Notes: generated from the letters alone by a model not told the origin. DNA of 5,918 nucleotides from Oscillospiraceae bacterium (GCA_028705905.1 JAQWCP010000111.1:1-5918), one strand, 5' to 3'. Positions 1 to 5,884 are shown, counted from the stretch's first letter. Made by a program: numbers and translations.

Positions 1-43
1 AAAAGAGCGCACACCGATGCAGTCATCGGATGTGCGCTCTTTT
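1..43 (-). terminator. Intrinsic terminator of the SLH protein gene (possibly bidirectional)
   Basis: Bases 1-19 pair with 24-43 around a 4-nt loop (20-23): 19 base pairs with a single bulged base at 30. The stem has a GC-rich core (GAGCGCAC) and AAAA/TTTT flanks. On the minus strand it lies about 60 nt after the stop codon and ends in TTTT at the window edge. On the plus strand it is followed by TTTTGGTTT, so it could also stop transcription entering from the left. Confidence 0.9.
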
Positions 44-64
44 GGTTTCGTACAGTGAAACAAC

Positions 65-85
65 GGTAGTCCGCAAGGGACTGCC
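65..85. repeat. Short inverted repeat in the 3' untranslated region
   Basis: Bases 65-72 and 78-85 form an 8-position stem around a 5-nt loop; seven positions are Watson-Crick and one is T-G on the plus strand (C-A on the minus strand). It lies between the tandem stops and the main terminator. There is no good T-run after it, so it is probably a minor structure at the end of the transcript and not a second terminator. Confidence 0.45.
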
Positions 86-102
86 CGCCGGATCAGGCGT
101 TA

Positions 103-3100
103 TTATTTTCCCAACTGCCGCCAGAGGAAGGTCACGATCTGGCCGCGGGAGCAGGGATTTGCGGAAGAGAAGGTCGTGGCGGAGGTGCCGCCGGTGATGT
201 TCTGCTCTGCCGCCCACAGGACTGCATTGTAATAATAAGCCGTGTCGTCCACATCGGTGAACGGATTGTCCATTGCAGCCGCAGGCGCACCGGCTGTACG
301 CCAGAGGAAGGTCACGGTCTGGCTGCGGGTGACAAGGGCGTCTGGCGTAAAGCTCGTGTCAGACGTACCCTCGGTAATGCCCTTTTCCATCGCCCACAGA
401 ACCGCCTTGTAGTAGTAAGCATCGGCGTCCATATCCGTGAACGGGCAATTCGTCGCGGTCGGCTCGGGGCTGCCCATGGCTCTCCACAGGAAGGTCACGG
501 CCTGGGCACGGGTGCAGGTGACATTGGGGGCGAAGGTGGTGGCAGAGGTGCCGTTCGTCACGCCCTTGTCCGCCGCCCAGAGAACTGCGTCGTAATAATA
601 CGCATCCTCCGCCACGTCGGTGAAGATACCTTCATTGCTGCCCGCCTTGACAAAAGCCGAGGAGATGGTCACTTCGCCGCTGGGCATGGTAAAGGTGTAG
701 GTGCCGTCTTCGTTGTCGGTATAGCTGATATTCTTTCCATTTTCATCGGTAATGGTCAGACTGCCGCTTGTGTAGCCCTCATCGGGAGTGACGGTAACGG
801 TGACCTTGTCGCCCTTTGCGGGCTTTGTGGGATTAATTGTAACATTTCCGCCGTCAGTCTTCGGCAGAGTTACCTCGGTTGTGGAGGACGCTGCGCCGCC
901 GCCACCGCCGCCACCGCCCTGAGACGGGGTGTAGATGGCGAGCTCAGCCGTAGCATCGGCCGCATTATAGTTGCCGACAGCATCAATGTGAGCCTTGACA
1001 TAATAGCTTCCGTTCTTCGCGGGCGCGCCGCCCTCTTGCTCCGCGCCATGCTCCGCCGTTGTGGTTAGCTTAGTGCAGGCAGCATCCGTATAATAGGTAT
1101 AAGTAACCGTGTACTGTGCACTCAGATCGCCGTCCGTGCCCACGCCGACGATCTTGGCCGCGCCGATTGCGATGGGCTTTCCGGTGTTGGTAGACAGTTG
1201 CTTCGCCAAACTCAGCGTCGGTGCGGCGGCAGTGATGTGCCAGTCCTTTGTGAGGGCAGTGCCGCCCGTCAGGGTGTAATTTGCATTGGACAGGACAGTT
1301 GCCGCGGCGGTATAGTCGCCCTTGTCCTTCTTGCTGTTATTGGTGTAGTCGGTGACGGTCACAATATCCTCGTTGACCGCGTTGCTGACCGTTGCGGTGA
1401 CACCCTGCTCGGCCGCATTGTAAACAAAGCTGTCGGGCATACTCCATGTCAGGCTGACCGGCTTTGCGTCCACTTCCAGTGTGCCGGTTTCAAAGGTGAT
1501 ATCATAGTTGTCCGAGGTCAGACCCGAGGGAGTGATGACATAGCTATCGCCTATATCTCCATACTGCGCATAGTCGTAGGCGAAGGACAATGTGCCGGAG
1601 AGCACCTCCGGATGTCCCGCGTCCGCGCCGAGCAGCGTGGTGTAGATCACGCCGTCGTTGTCGGGCGCATCGCCGTAGACGATGGTCTTGGGATTGGCGG
1701 TGACGGTCAAAGGAGCCTTGTCGATTTGCAGATAACCGGTCGCGGTCGCGGAGGTATAGCAGGGATCGCTGTCTGCAATGCGCGCCGTCACCAGATATTT
1801 GCCCGCACCCTGTGCGCTGAGAACGCTGATGACATCGTTTTTCACATAGGTGGCGGTGATGTTGCCGTCCGCCCCAAAGCTCGGCGTAAAGGCATCGTTG
1901 TCGTCGTCAATGCCAATATTGCGCACGGTTCCGTCATAGGTGACCGTGGTGTCGCTGAGCGTCAGGGTCACAGGCTTTTTGGCGACCACCAACGCATAGG
2001 AAGCGGTGGCGGGAATATAGCCGTCGGCCTCAGAGGTGGCGGTAATGGTGGCAGTGCCTGCCTTATGGATGATAATCTCGTCGGTTTCAGGGCTTATCTC
2101 TGCCACCTCTTCATCGCTGCTGACGTAGGTCACGGTATTGTCGGCAGCGCCGCCGGTGGGTGCGATGATAAAGCTGTCGTCCTCGTAGGTCTTGGAAATA
2201 ACCGGCTCAATGAACTTAAATTCCGGCTGAGCGGATTTGCTCACCGTGTAAACGCCCGCGTTGGGTTTTCCGGTGGGAACCGGATCATTTTTTGCATAGG
2301 TGTATGCGTTTGCAATTGTATAATCGTTGTCGTCGCAGGTAATGACGTAGAGATAGGTTCCCTCGTCGGCGGGGTCGGCTACCTCATCCCCCACGATATC
2401 TTCTGCAATTGCATAGTAGGCAACCGAAACCTCTATATTTGCGGGATAGGTCTGTACGGTGATGCCGTGGGTGGGGTCGGTGGTGTTGCGGGTGGTGTCG
2501 GATACGATCAGCAGCAGACCCGCCGCGTTGACGGTTACGTCAAATGTGGTGCTGCCCTCGTTATAATTCTCTGTCTCCGCCGCCGTGGCGGTGACGGTTG
2601 CCGTGCCGACCTTGTTCATGTGCGCCATGTCGCCGTCGATCGTCAGCACACCCGAAGCGTCGGAAGTAAAGGTGATTGCGCCGTCGCCCTTGGTGGTGGC
2701 GGAAAGCTGGAAGTCATTGTCACCCAAGGTTTTGGTGATCTGCTTGGCGGCGGTAACGATTTGGTCGGCCTTGTCAACGGTCAGCGTGCCGTCAGCCGTG
2801 TTGGCGGTATAGTTGGTGTCGCCGGAATAGGCCGCGGTGATGGTATAGCCTGCCGAATTGGCGTTGGGATGCTGCCAGGTGACGGAGGCTGTTCCGTCTG
2901 CCTTCACCGTGCCGATGCCCAGGAAGGTGCTGCCGCTGGAGAAGGTCACGGTGCCGCTGATAACGCCTGCTCCGGTGCCGCTGCCCTCGACCTTCGTAAC
3001 CTTTGCGGTGATGGTGGCATTTTCGCCGTAGGTAATCGGGTCTGCGGTGACCTCAACCTCGGTTTTGCTGGGTTTAAAAATCTCCATCACGCCCGCGTTG

Positions 3101-5853
3101 GACTTTCCGTCGGGAACCGCGCTGCCGGGTGTGACAACCGCCGCGTCGGGGATGATGTAATTTCGGGTATCCGCAGGGGTGATGACATAGAAATACAGAC
3201 CTGCGTCGGTGGGATTTTCCATGTCTGCGCCCTCAATCTTGCCGTCTGCGATTTTGTAATAGGCAAAGTCAAGCGCGGTGCTCGGATAGGACGCGGCAGT
3301 GATGGGGTGGGGGTTTCCGTCCCAGTCAAACTTCGTTGCGCCGGTCGCCCACACGCTGAGCCTTGCGGGGTTCACGGTGACGGTGATGTCCTTCGCAGCC
3401 GTGTTGTAATTGCCGGTTGCCGCCGCCGTGGCGGTGACGGTGGCCTCGCCCGCCTGTAAAACGGTCACAACGCCGTCATCCGTCACAGTCAAAACGTCGG
3501 TAGTATCCTTTACTGCGTAGGTGATTGCGCCGTCGCCGTTCGTCGCGGCAAAAAGCTGGAAGTCGCCGTCGCCGTAGGTTTTGGTGACGTTTGAGGCGGA
3601 GACGGTCTGCGCGGCGGGATTGACTGCCAGCTCCACGGAAGCAGTGCTCGTTGCCGGCTTGTAGTGCAGATCGCCCGAATAGTTGGCGGTGATGGTATGC
3701 GTGCCGCCCGCGGGCTTGACCCATGTGTAGGTAGCGACGCCGCTCTTCACAACGGCGGAACCGATGACCACATCACCGTCCATAAAGGTGACGCTGCCGG
3801 TGACGGCATCGGATGCGGTTTTGTCAACGGTAGCGGTAAGCGTACTGTTTGCACCGTAGGTAATGCCCGTGGGCTGGGTCAGGGTGACTGCTGTGTCCGC
3901 CTGCTCCGGCGTGGTCTGCACCCTCAGCATCATCTCGCCCACGTTGCCGCCGGTGGGAATGGGCTGATTGGCGGTATAGCTAATTGTTACCTTATTCTTG
4001 ATTTCATAGTTCGTCTGCGTGTTTGCGAAGTCAATGACATAGACATAGCGGCCATAGGTGCGGGGATTGGTGACCTCGGCGGAAAAGTCCACCGTGTTGG
4101 TGTCCTCATCCACCTTGTAGTACGTTACCGTGTAATCCGTGCCGGTCAGCGAGCTGGGGGTGAAGCTGATTTTCTTCACGGTGTTGTCCCAAATCTGCGT
4201 GTCGTTGGTGACGGCAAAGGTCACAGGCTTTTTTTGAACCGTCAACGTTGTGGAAACGGTATTGCTCACATAGTTTCCGCTTGTATCTGTATAGGTTGCC
4301 GTGTAGGTATGAGTGCCTGCTGTGGGTTTGGTGAGATTGAACTTCGCCTGGTTGTTATCCGCCGTAATTATCTGAGCAGTGCCAATTGCAGTGTTGCCCT
4401 CTTTGAGGCTGACGCTGCCGGCAGGCTCGTAGCCGGAGGGGGTTTTCACGCCGGTTACGGTGACGGTCAGCGTGGCATCCTCCTCATAGGTGATGCTGGC
4501 GGAACTCAGCTTGGCTGTCACCGTGGGGGTTGCATCTGCAACGATAATGGGCTCGCTGTCCGTGTGGGAGGTGGTTTGGCCGTCTGTGGAAGTGAGGGTA
4601 ACGCGGCAATAATAGGTACCTTTATCCCTAATATCGGAAATGGAATAGCTAAAAGAGGTGGCATCTTTAATCGCATTTTCATCCGAAATGGAATCCTTAT
4701 ACCACTGGTAGCTCAACGTTCCAACAGCGGCGGTGGCAGTTACGCTGATGGGAGGAATCGTTCCATTGTAAGTACCGGAATACCCTGTTGTACTGCTGAT
4801 TGTGGGGACATTCAGGGTCCACCGTGCGTAGAGAGTGGTGTCTTTTGCTTTATCCCAGGTGCTTTGCGTTGGAGCCATCTTGGAATCAAAATATTGAGTT
4901 CCGTCTGTGATAGCGTCGTAATAGCCGTTGAAAGAATAGCCGCTTCTGGTAGGCGCCGTATAGGAACTCGCAATGCCGGCCCCGTATGTTTGTGAGAACG
5001 TGTCGGTGCCGCCGCTGCCACCCTGTTGATCCAGGGTAATGACAAACTTGGGATAGAGGATGCAAGCATCACCCACGACTGTACCTGTATATGTTTCGTT
5101 GCCTATTGTGGCAGAAATTTTGGCAGGGGATCCGGTACACCACACTGACAATATTCCGCCGCTGGTAATATACGCATGATTCAGATTATAAACGCTGTGA
5201 TTGCTGGACGAATCATAAATGTCCAGGCTGGCACAGGAATTTGTGTTCTTCATCACAGTGCCGTCATGCTGCATGATCTGGACCTTAATGTTTTTCACCG
5301 ACTCGCCCTTAGTGTTGGTAAGAGATGGCTGTGGAAAGTCCGAAGTAATGAAGACGGAGCCACCGTCCACGAACAGCGTGCCTGGACGAGAGGAGACTGA
5401 AACGGTACCGCCGGTAATTATAAATTGTCTATTATCAGCTTGGTCGGCATAAACCGATTGAGAAAGATAACCGCCGGTAATGTTCACCGTTCCTGGATAG
5501 GGCAGACTAAGGAAATTGTTCTTGCTTAAAATCTGGCCTGTTCCCACGCTATCTGACAAAGTAAAGGTAAGGCCGCTGCTGCCATAGACGGGCGATAAGG
5601 ACATCATAGTTTTGATCGTGATCGTGTGACCCTTCAAGTCCACCGCTTTGTTTGTGGAATAATGAACTTCACTGACCCCGTCGGATATCGTAAAATCCGC
5701 CGCAATTACCGCCTGCTGGGTGGAAGTGCCTTGTATATACTCTCGAAACTGTTCACCGGTGGAAATCTGGACATCGGCAGCCAAGGCTGTGGTGGGCAGC
5801 AGGCCGATGACCATGCACAAGCACAGCAGCATACTTAATAATCTCTTTTTCAT
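103..5853 (-). CDS. Large modular SLH-domain surface protein (putative adhesin), complete, 1916 aa
   Basis: The product is predicted to be exported and held non-covalently on the cell wall. Residues 1-25 are a Sec signal peptide and residues 1744-1912 are three SLH domains, which in this family bind secondary wall polymers. Between them lie a beta-helix-like head (27-269), a Flg_new/InlB B-repeat (270-345), an Ig-like module (350-440), nine alternating beta modules (443-1293), four MBG/YDG-like modules (1295-1643), a Gly8 hinge (1646-1653) and a divergent InlB-type repeat (1660-1735). I see no enzyme motif. The body is rich in Thr, Val, Ala and Asp and poor in Cys, as expected for a beta-sandwich stalk. 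The ATG at 5853 is chosen because AAGGAG lies 7 nt upstream and the signal peptide begins there; an in-frame TTG at 5883 lies upstream of the ribosome binding site. The gene ends in two tandem TAA codons and an intrinsic terminator. An adhesin or matrix role is inference; no specific gene name can be given. Confidence 0.95.
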   Translation of the reverse strand: MKKRLLSMLLCLCMVIGLLPTTALAADVQISTGEQFREYIQGTSTQQAVIAADFTISDGVSEVHYSTNKAVDLKGHTITIKTMMSLSPVYGSSGLTFTLSDSVGTGQILSKNNFLSLPYPGTVNITGGYLSQSVYADQADNRQFIITGGTVSVSSRPGTLFVDGGSVFITSDFPQPSLTNTKGESVKNIKVQIMQHDGTVMKNTNSCASLDIYDSSSNHSVYNLNHAYITSGGILSVWCTGSPAKISATIGNETYTGTVVGDACILYPKFVITLDQQGGSGGTDTFSQTYGAGIASSYTAPTRSGYSFNGYYDAITDGTQYFDSKMAPTQSTWDKAKDTTLYARWTLNVPTISSTTGYSGTYNGTIPPISVTATAAVGTLSYQWYKDSISDENAIKDATSFSYSISDIRDKGTYYCRVTLTSTDGQTTSHTDSEPIIVADATPTVTAKLSSASITYEEDATLTVTVTGVKTPSGYEPAGSVSLKEGNTAIGTAQIITADNNQAKFNLTKPTAGTHTYTATYTDTSGNYVSNTVSTTLTVQKKPVTFAVTNDTQIWDNTVKKISFTPSSLTGTDYTVTYYKVDEDTNTVDFSAEVTNPRTYGRYVYVIDFANTQTNYEIKNKVTISYTANQPIPTGGNVGEMMLRVQTTPEQADTAVTLTQPTGITYGANSTLTATVDKTASDAVTGSVTFMDGDVVIGSAVVKSGVATYTWVKPAGGTHTITANYSGDLHYKPATSTASVELAVNPAAQTVSASNVTKTYGDGDFQLFAATNGDGAITYAVKDTTDVLTVTDDGVVTVLQAGEATVTATAAATGNYNTAAKDITVTVNPARLSVWATGATKFDWDGNPHPITAASYPSTALDFAYYKIADGKIEGADMENPTDAGLYFYVITPADTRNYIIPDAAVVTPGSAVPDGKSNAGVMEIFKPSKTEVEVTADPITYGENATITAKVTKVEGSGTGAGVISGTVTFSSGSTFLGIGTVKADGTASVTWQHPNANSAGYTITAAYSGDTNYTANTADGTLTVDKADQIVTAAKQITKTLGDNDFQLSATTKGDGAITFTSDASGVLTIDGDMAHMNKVGTATVTATAAETENYNEGSTTFDVTVNAAGLLLIVSDTTRNTTDPTHGITVQTYPANIEVSVAYYAIAEDIVGDEVADPADEGTYLYVITCDDNDYTIANAYTYAKNDPVPTGKPNAGVYTVSKSAQPEFKFIEPVISKTYEDDSFIIAPTGGAADNTVTYVSSDEEVAEISPETDEIIIHKAGTATITATSEADGYIPATASYALVVAKKPVTLTLSDTTVTYDGTVRNIGIDDDNDAFTPSFGADGNITATYVKNDVISVLSAQGAGKYLVTARIADSDPCYTSATATGYLQIDKAPLTVTANPKTIVYGDAPDNDGVIYTTLLGADAGHPEVLSGTLSFAYDYAQYGDIGDSYVITPSGLTSDNYDITFETGTLEVDAKPVSLTWSMPDSFVYNAAEQGVTATVSNAVNEDIVTVTDYTNNSKKDKGDYTAAATVLSNANYTLTGGTALTKDWHITAAAPTLSLAKQLSTNTGKPIAIGAAKIVGVGTDGDLSAQYTVTYTYYTDAACTKLTTTAEHGAEQEGGAPAKNGSYYVKAHIDAVGNYNAADATAELAIYTPSQGGGGGGGGAASSTTEVTLPKTDGGNVTINPTKPAKGDKVTVTVTPDEGYTSGSLTITDENGKNISYTDNEDGTYTFTMPSGEVTISSAFVKAGSNEGIFTDVAEDAYYYDAVLWAADKGVTNGTSATTFAPNVTCTRAQAVTFLWRAMGSPEPTATNCPFTDMDADAYYYKAVLWAMEKGITEGTSDTSFTPDALVTRSQTVTFLWRTAGAPAAAMDNPFTDVDDTAYYYNAVLWAAEQNITGGTSATTFSSANPCSRGQIVTFLWRQLGK
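118..624 (-). repeat. Three tandem SLH domains (residues 1744-1791, 1805-1852, 1865-1912)
   Basis: Each repeat runs FTD(V/M)...AYYY(D/K/N)AVLWA...(G/N)(V/I)T-x-GTS-x-T-(T/S)-F...(T/S)R(A/S/G)Q-x-VTFLWR. A triplet is the usual number for the trimeric SLH unit that binds secondary cell wall polymer. DNA positions are 481-624, 298-441 and 118-261; the AGGAAGGTCACG stretch coding for VTFL recurs at 180 and 183 bp spacing, showing tandem duplication. The canonical TRAE motif is TRAQ, TRSQ and SRGQ, so Glu is Gln in all three. The third repeat is the least conserved (SRGQ). The protein ends four residues after the last motif. Confidence 0.95.
649..876 (-). other. Divergent InlB-type repeat next to the anchor (residues 1660-1735)
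   Basis: The segment runs GGNVTINPTKPAKGDKVTV, DEGYTSGSLTI, then DNEDGTYTFTMPSGEVTISSAF. The DEGY...SLTI...YTFTMP-x-x-V-x-I-x-x-x-F order is that of the divergent InlB B-repeat (Flg_new_2), which very often stands just before SLH triplets in Clostridia. An LPKTD string at 1663-1667 is within this module and is not a sortase signal. Confidence 0.82.
895..918 (-). other. Eight-glycine hinge (residues 1646-1653)
   Basis: Eight consecutive Gly codons, mostly GGC with two GGT, sit between the last stalk module (ending YTPSQ) and AASS. This is a flexible hinge separating the stalk from the wall-proximal part. The GC-rich codon repeat could change length by slippage in steps of 3 bases without breaking the frame. 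Confidence 0.9.
925..1971 (-). other. Four MBG/YDG-like beta modules (residues 1295-1643)
   Basis: The modules are approximately 1295-1380 (VTYDGTVRNI ... GKYLVTARI ... GYLQIDKAP), 1381-1464 (LTVTANPKTIVYGDAP ... SGTLSFAYDY ... YVITPSGLTSDNYDITF, a good MBG_2-type pattern), 1465-1545 (SFVYNAAEQGVTA ... KGDYTAAATVLSNANYTL) and 1546-1643 (a longer unit with YTYYTDAACTKL and NGSYYVKAHIDAVGNYNAA). Junctions carry KAP, AKP and AAP signatures. The first module has an acidic loop, D1316-D-D-N-D1320, and the second has DND at 1398-1400; metal binding there is possible but not shown. These are stalk modules; family boundaries are approximate. Confidence 0.7.
1975..2238 (-). repeat. Stalk unit 4: C3 alone (residues 1206-1293)
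   Basis: The module has the C pattern: SKTYEDDSFIIAPTGG, VTYVSSDEEVAEI, and GTATITATSEADGYIPA before the closing strand and KKP junction. The K-T-Y-x-D-x-x-F anchor lies 180 residues after that of C2, compared with 283 between C1 and C2, so about 100 residues (one B module) are missing between A3 and C3. It is the most diverged of the three C copies. Confidence 0.78.
2239..3075 (-). repeat. Stalk unit 3: B3-C2-A3, complete 279-aa super-repeat (residues 927-1205)
   Basis: B3 (927-1028) reads PITYGENATITAKV ... GTVTFSSGSTFLG ... YTITAAYSGDTNY, with a short Gly/Ser-rich insertion near 957-963 relative to B2. C2 (1029-1109) reads TKTLGDNDFQLSA ... GDGAITF ... GTATVTATAAETENYN. A3 (1110-1205) has VAYYAIAED, ADPADEGTYLYVI (1159-1171), DYTI and the linker PTGKPNAGV (1193-1201). 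A 22-bp exact match to unit 2 encodes the TVTATAA strand of C (2577-2598 versus 3420-3441, 843 bp apart). Confidence 0.85.
3076..3915 (-). repeat. Stalk unit 2: B2-C1-A2, complete 280-aa super-repeat (residues 647-926)
   Basis: B2 (647-746) reads GITYGANSTLTATV ... GSVTFMDGDVVIGSA ... GTHTITANYSGDLHY. C1 (747-829) reads TKTYGDGDFQL ... GDGAITY ... GEATVTATAAATGNYN ... ITVTVNPA, like Big_2-type Ig repeats. A2 (830-926) has AYYKIADG, ENPTDAGLYFYVI (879-891), NYII and the linker PDGKSNAGV (914-922). Each module aligns with its partner in unit 3 at 276-283 residue spacing, and exact DNA matches persist between the copies. Confidence 0.85.
3916..4527 (-). repeat. Stalk unit 1: B1-A1 (C module missing; residues 443-646)
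   Basis: B1 (443-540) is a Big_3_5-type Ig-like repeat: SITYEEDATLTVTV, then a GSVSL strand, GTAQI, and a GTHTYTATYTDTSGNY strand. A1 (544-646) has the A pattern: YYK at 578-580, an NP-x-x-x-G-x-Y-x-YVI core at 596-607, NY-x-I at 615-618, and a PTGGNVG linker at 633-639. In the following two units a C module stands between B and A; here A1 directly follows B1. The B family match is established knowledge; the A family name is not known to me. Confidence 0.8.
4534..4806 (-). other. Ig-like module with WYK and D-x-G-x-Y-x-C motifs (residues 350-440)
   Basis: The module has a core Trp at 384 in a SYQWYKD strand and a tyrosine-corner motif D410-x-G412-x-Y414-x-C416, which resembles the classical Ig fold. 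The partner Cys expected about 12-14 residues before the Trp is absent (the strand reads SVTATAAVG), so the usual intradomain disulfide cannot form. Ig-like modules of this kind are common between SLH and InlB modules in Clostridia. The role is presumably spacing or protein-protein contact. Confidence 0.75.
4819..5046 (-). other. InlB B-repeat / Flg_new module (residues 270-345)
   Basis: The module begins FVITLDQQGGSGG, then has an APTRSGYSFNGYYD stretch and ends TTLYARW. This is the standard order of the Listeria-Bacteroides repeat (Flg_new): beta strand with double Gly, P-T-R-x-G-Y-x-F-x-G-(W/Y)-Y, and a closing T-L-Y-A-(K/R)-W. The usual GWY is GYY here. It is a small ubiquitin-like beta-grasp fold common in Firmicutes surface proteins and serves as a spacer or interaction unit. 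It is a single copy. Confidence 0.85.
5047..5775 (-). other. N-terminal beta-helix-like head region (residues 27-269)
   Basis: The region opens with a VQISTGEQFREYI segment followed by short beta-strand stretches, the style seen at the start of pectate-lyase-like beta-helix surface proteins of Firmicutes. Rung-like repeats are visible: VDLKG near 71, ITGG at 125-128, ITGG at 146-149 and VDGG at 162-165. Spacing is irregular (21 and 16 residues), so a regular solenoid is not proven. It has three Cys (207, 239, 264). No polysaccharide lyase or hydrolase catalytic motif is seen. Its DNA is clearly more AT-rich than the rest of the gene. By position it is the distal, ligand-facing part of the protein; its binding target cannot be told. 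Confidence 0.55.
5779..5853 (-). other. Signal peptide (residues 1-25)
   Basis: There is a positively charged start (MKKR), a hydrophobic core of Leu, Met, Cys, Val and Ile, a Gly-Leu-Leu-Pro turn, and an ALA-A cleavage motif after residue 25. It is a Sec/SPase I type signal. It is not a lipoprotein signal: the two Cys residues (11 and 13) lie inside the hydrophobic core and none follows the cleavage site. Confidence 0.93.
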
Positions 5854-5860
5854 ATTCTCT

Positions 5861-5866
5861 CTCCTT
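5861..5866 (-). promoter_or_regulatory. Ribosome binding site AAGGAG
   Basis: On the minus strand AAGGAG is followed by a 7-nt spacer (AGAGAAT) and the ATG at 5853-5851. This is a near-perfect Shine-Dalgarno and settles the start. The 10-codon upstream extension from a TTG at 5883 would read through this site and is rejected. Confidence 0.93.
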
Positions 5867-5884
5867 ATTTTTTGAATTTGCAAA

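Noticed and set aside
1..43. Inverted repeat as the end of an insertion sequence or an attachment site
   Set aside because: It is a hairpin with a 4-nt loop and A/T flanks placed just after a stop codon. There is no transposase and no matching copy elsewhere in the window.
23..217. Small minus-strand frame overlapping the gene end and the terminator
   Set aside because: It is out of frame with the SLH domains, runs into the terminator stem, and has an Arg/His-rich translation without features.
118..624. CRISPR-like regular spacing of the AGGAAGGTCACG stretches
   Set aside because: Three copies at 180 and 183 bp are the coding repeats of the SLH domains. There are no short palindromic repeats with unique 30-40 bp spacers.
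853..867. LPKTD string (residues 1663-1667) as a sortase sorting signal
   Set aside because: It is not followed by a hydrophobic segment and a basic tail, and about 250 residues including three SLH domains follow. It is part of the divergent InlB-type repeat.
1198..3459. 753-codon plus-strand open frame as a gene
   Set aside because: It lies wholly antisense to the SLH protein gene in direct codon register, has no convincing ribosome binding site, and its translation is a low-information Gly/Val/Arg/Cys-rich string with no domain.
3664..4995. 443-codon plus-strand open frame as a gene
   Set aside because: It is the same register shadow as the frame to its left, fully inside the minus-strand CDS, with no coding signature.
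5854..5883. Upstream TTG start adding ten residues (MQIQKIRREN)
   Set aside because: It would place the AAGGAG site inside the coding region and put ten polar residues before an otherwise canonical signal peptide. The ATG at 5853 has ideal spacing.
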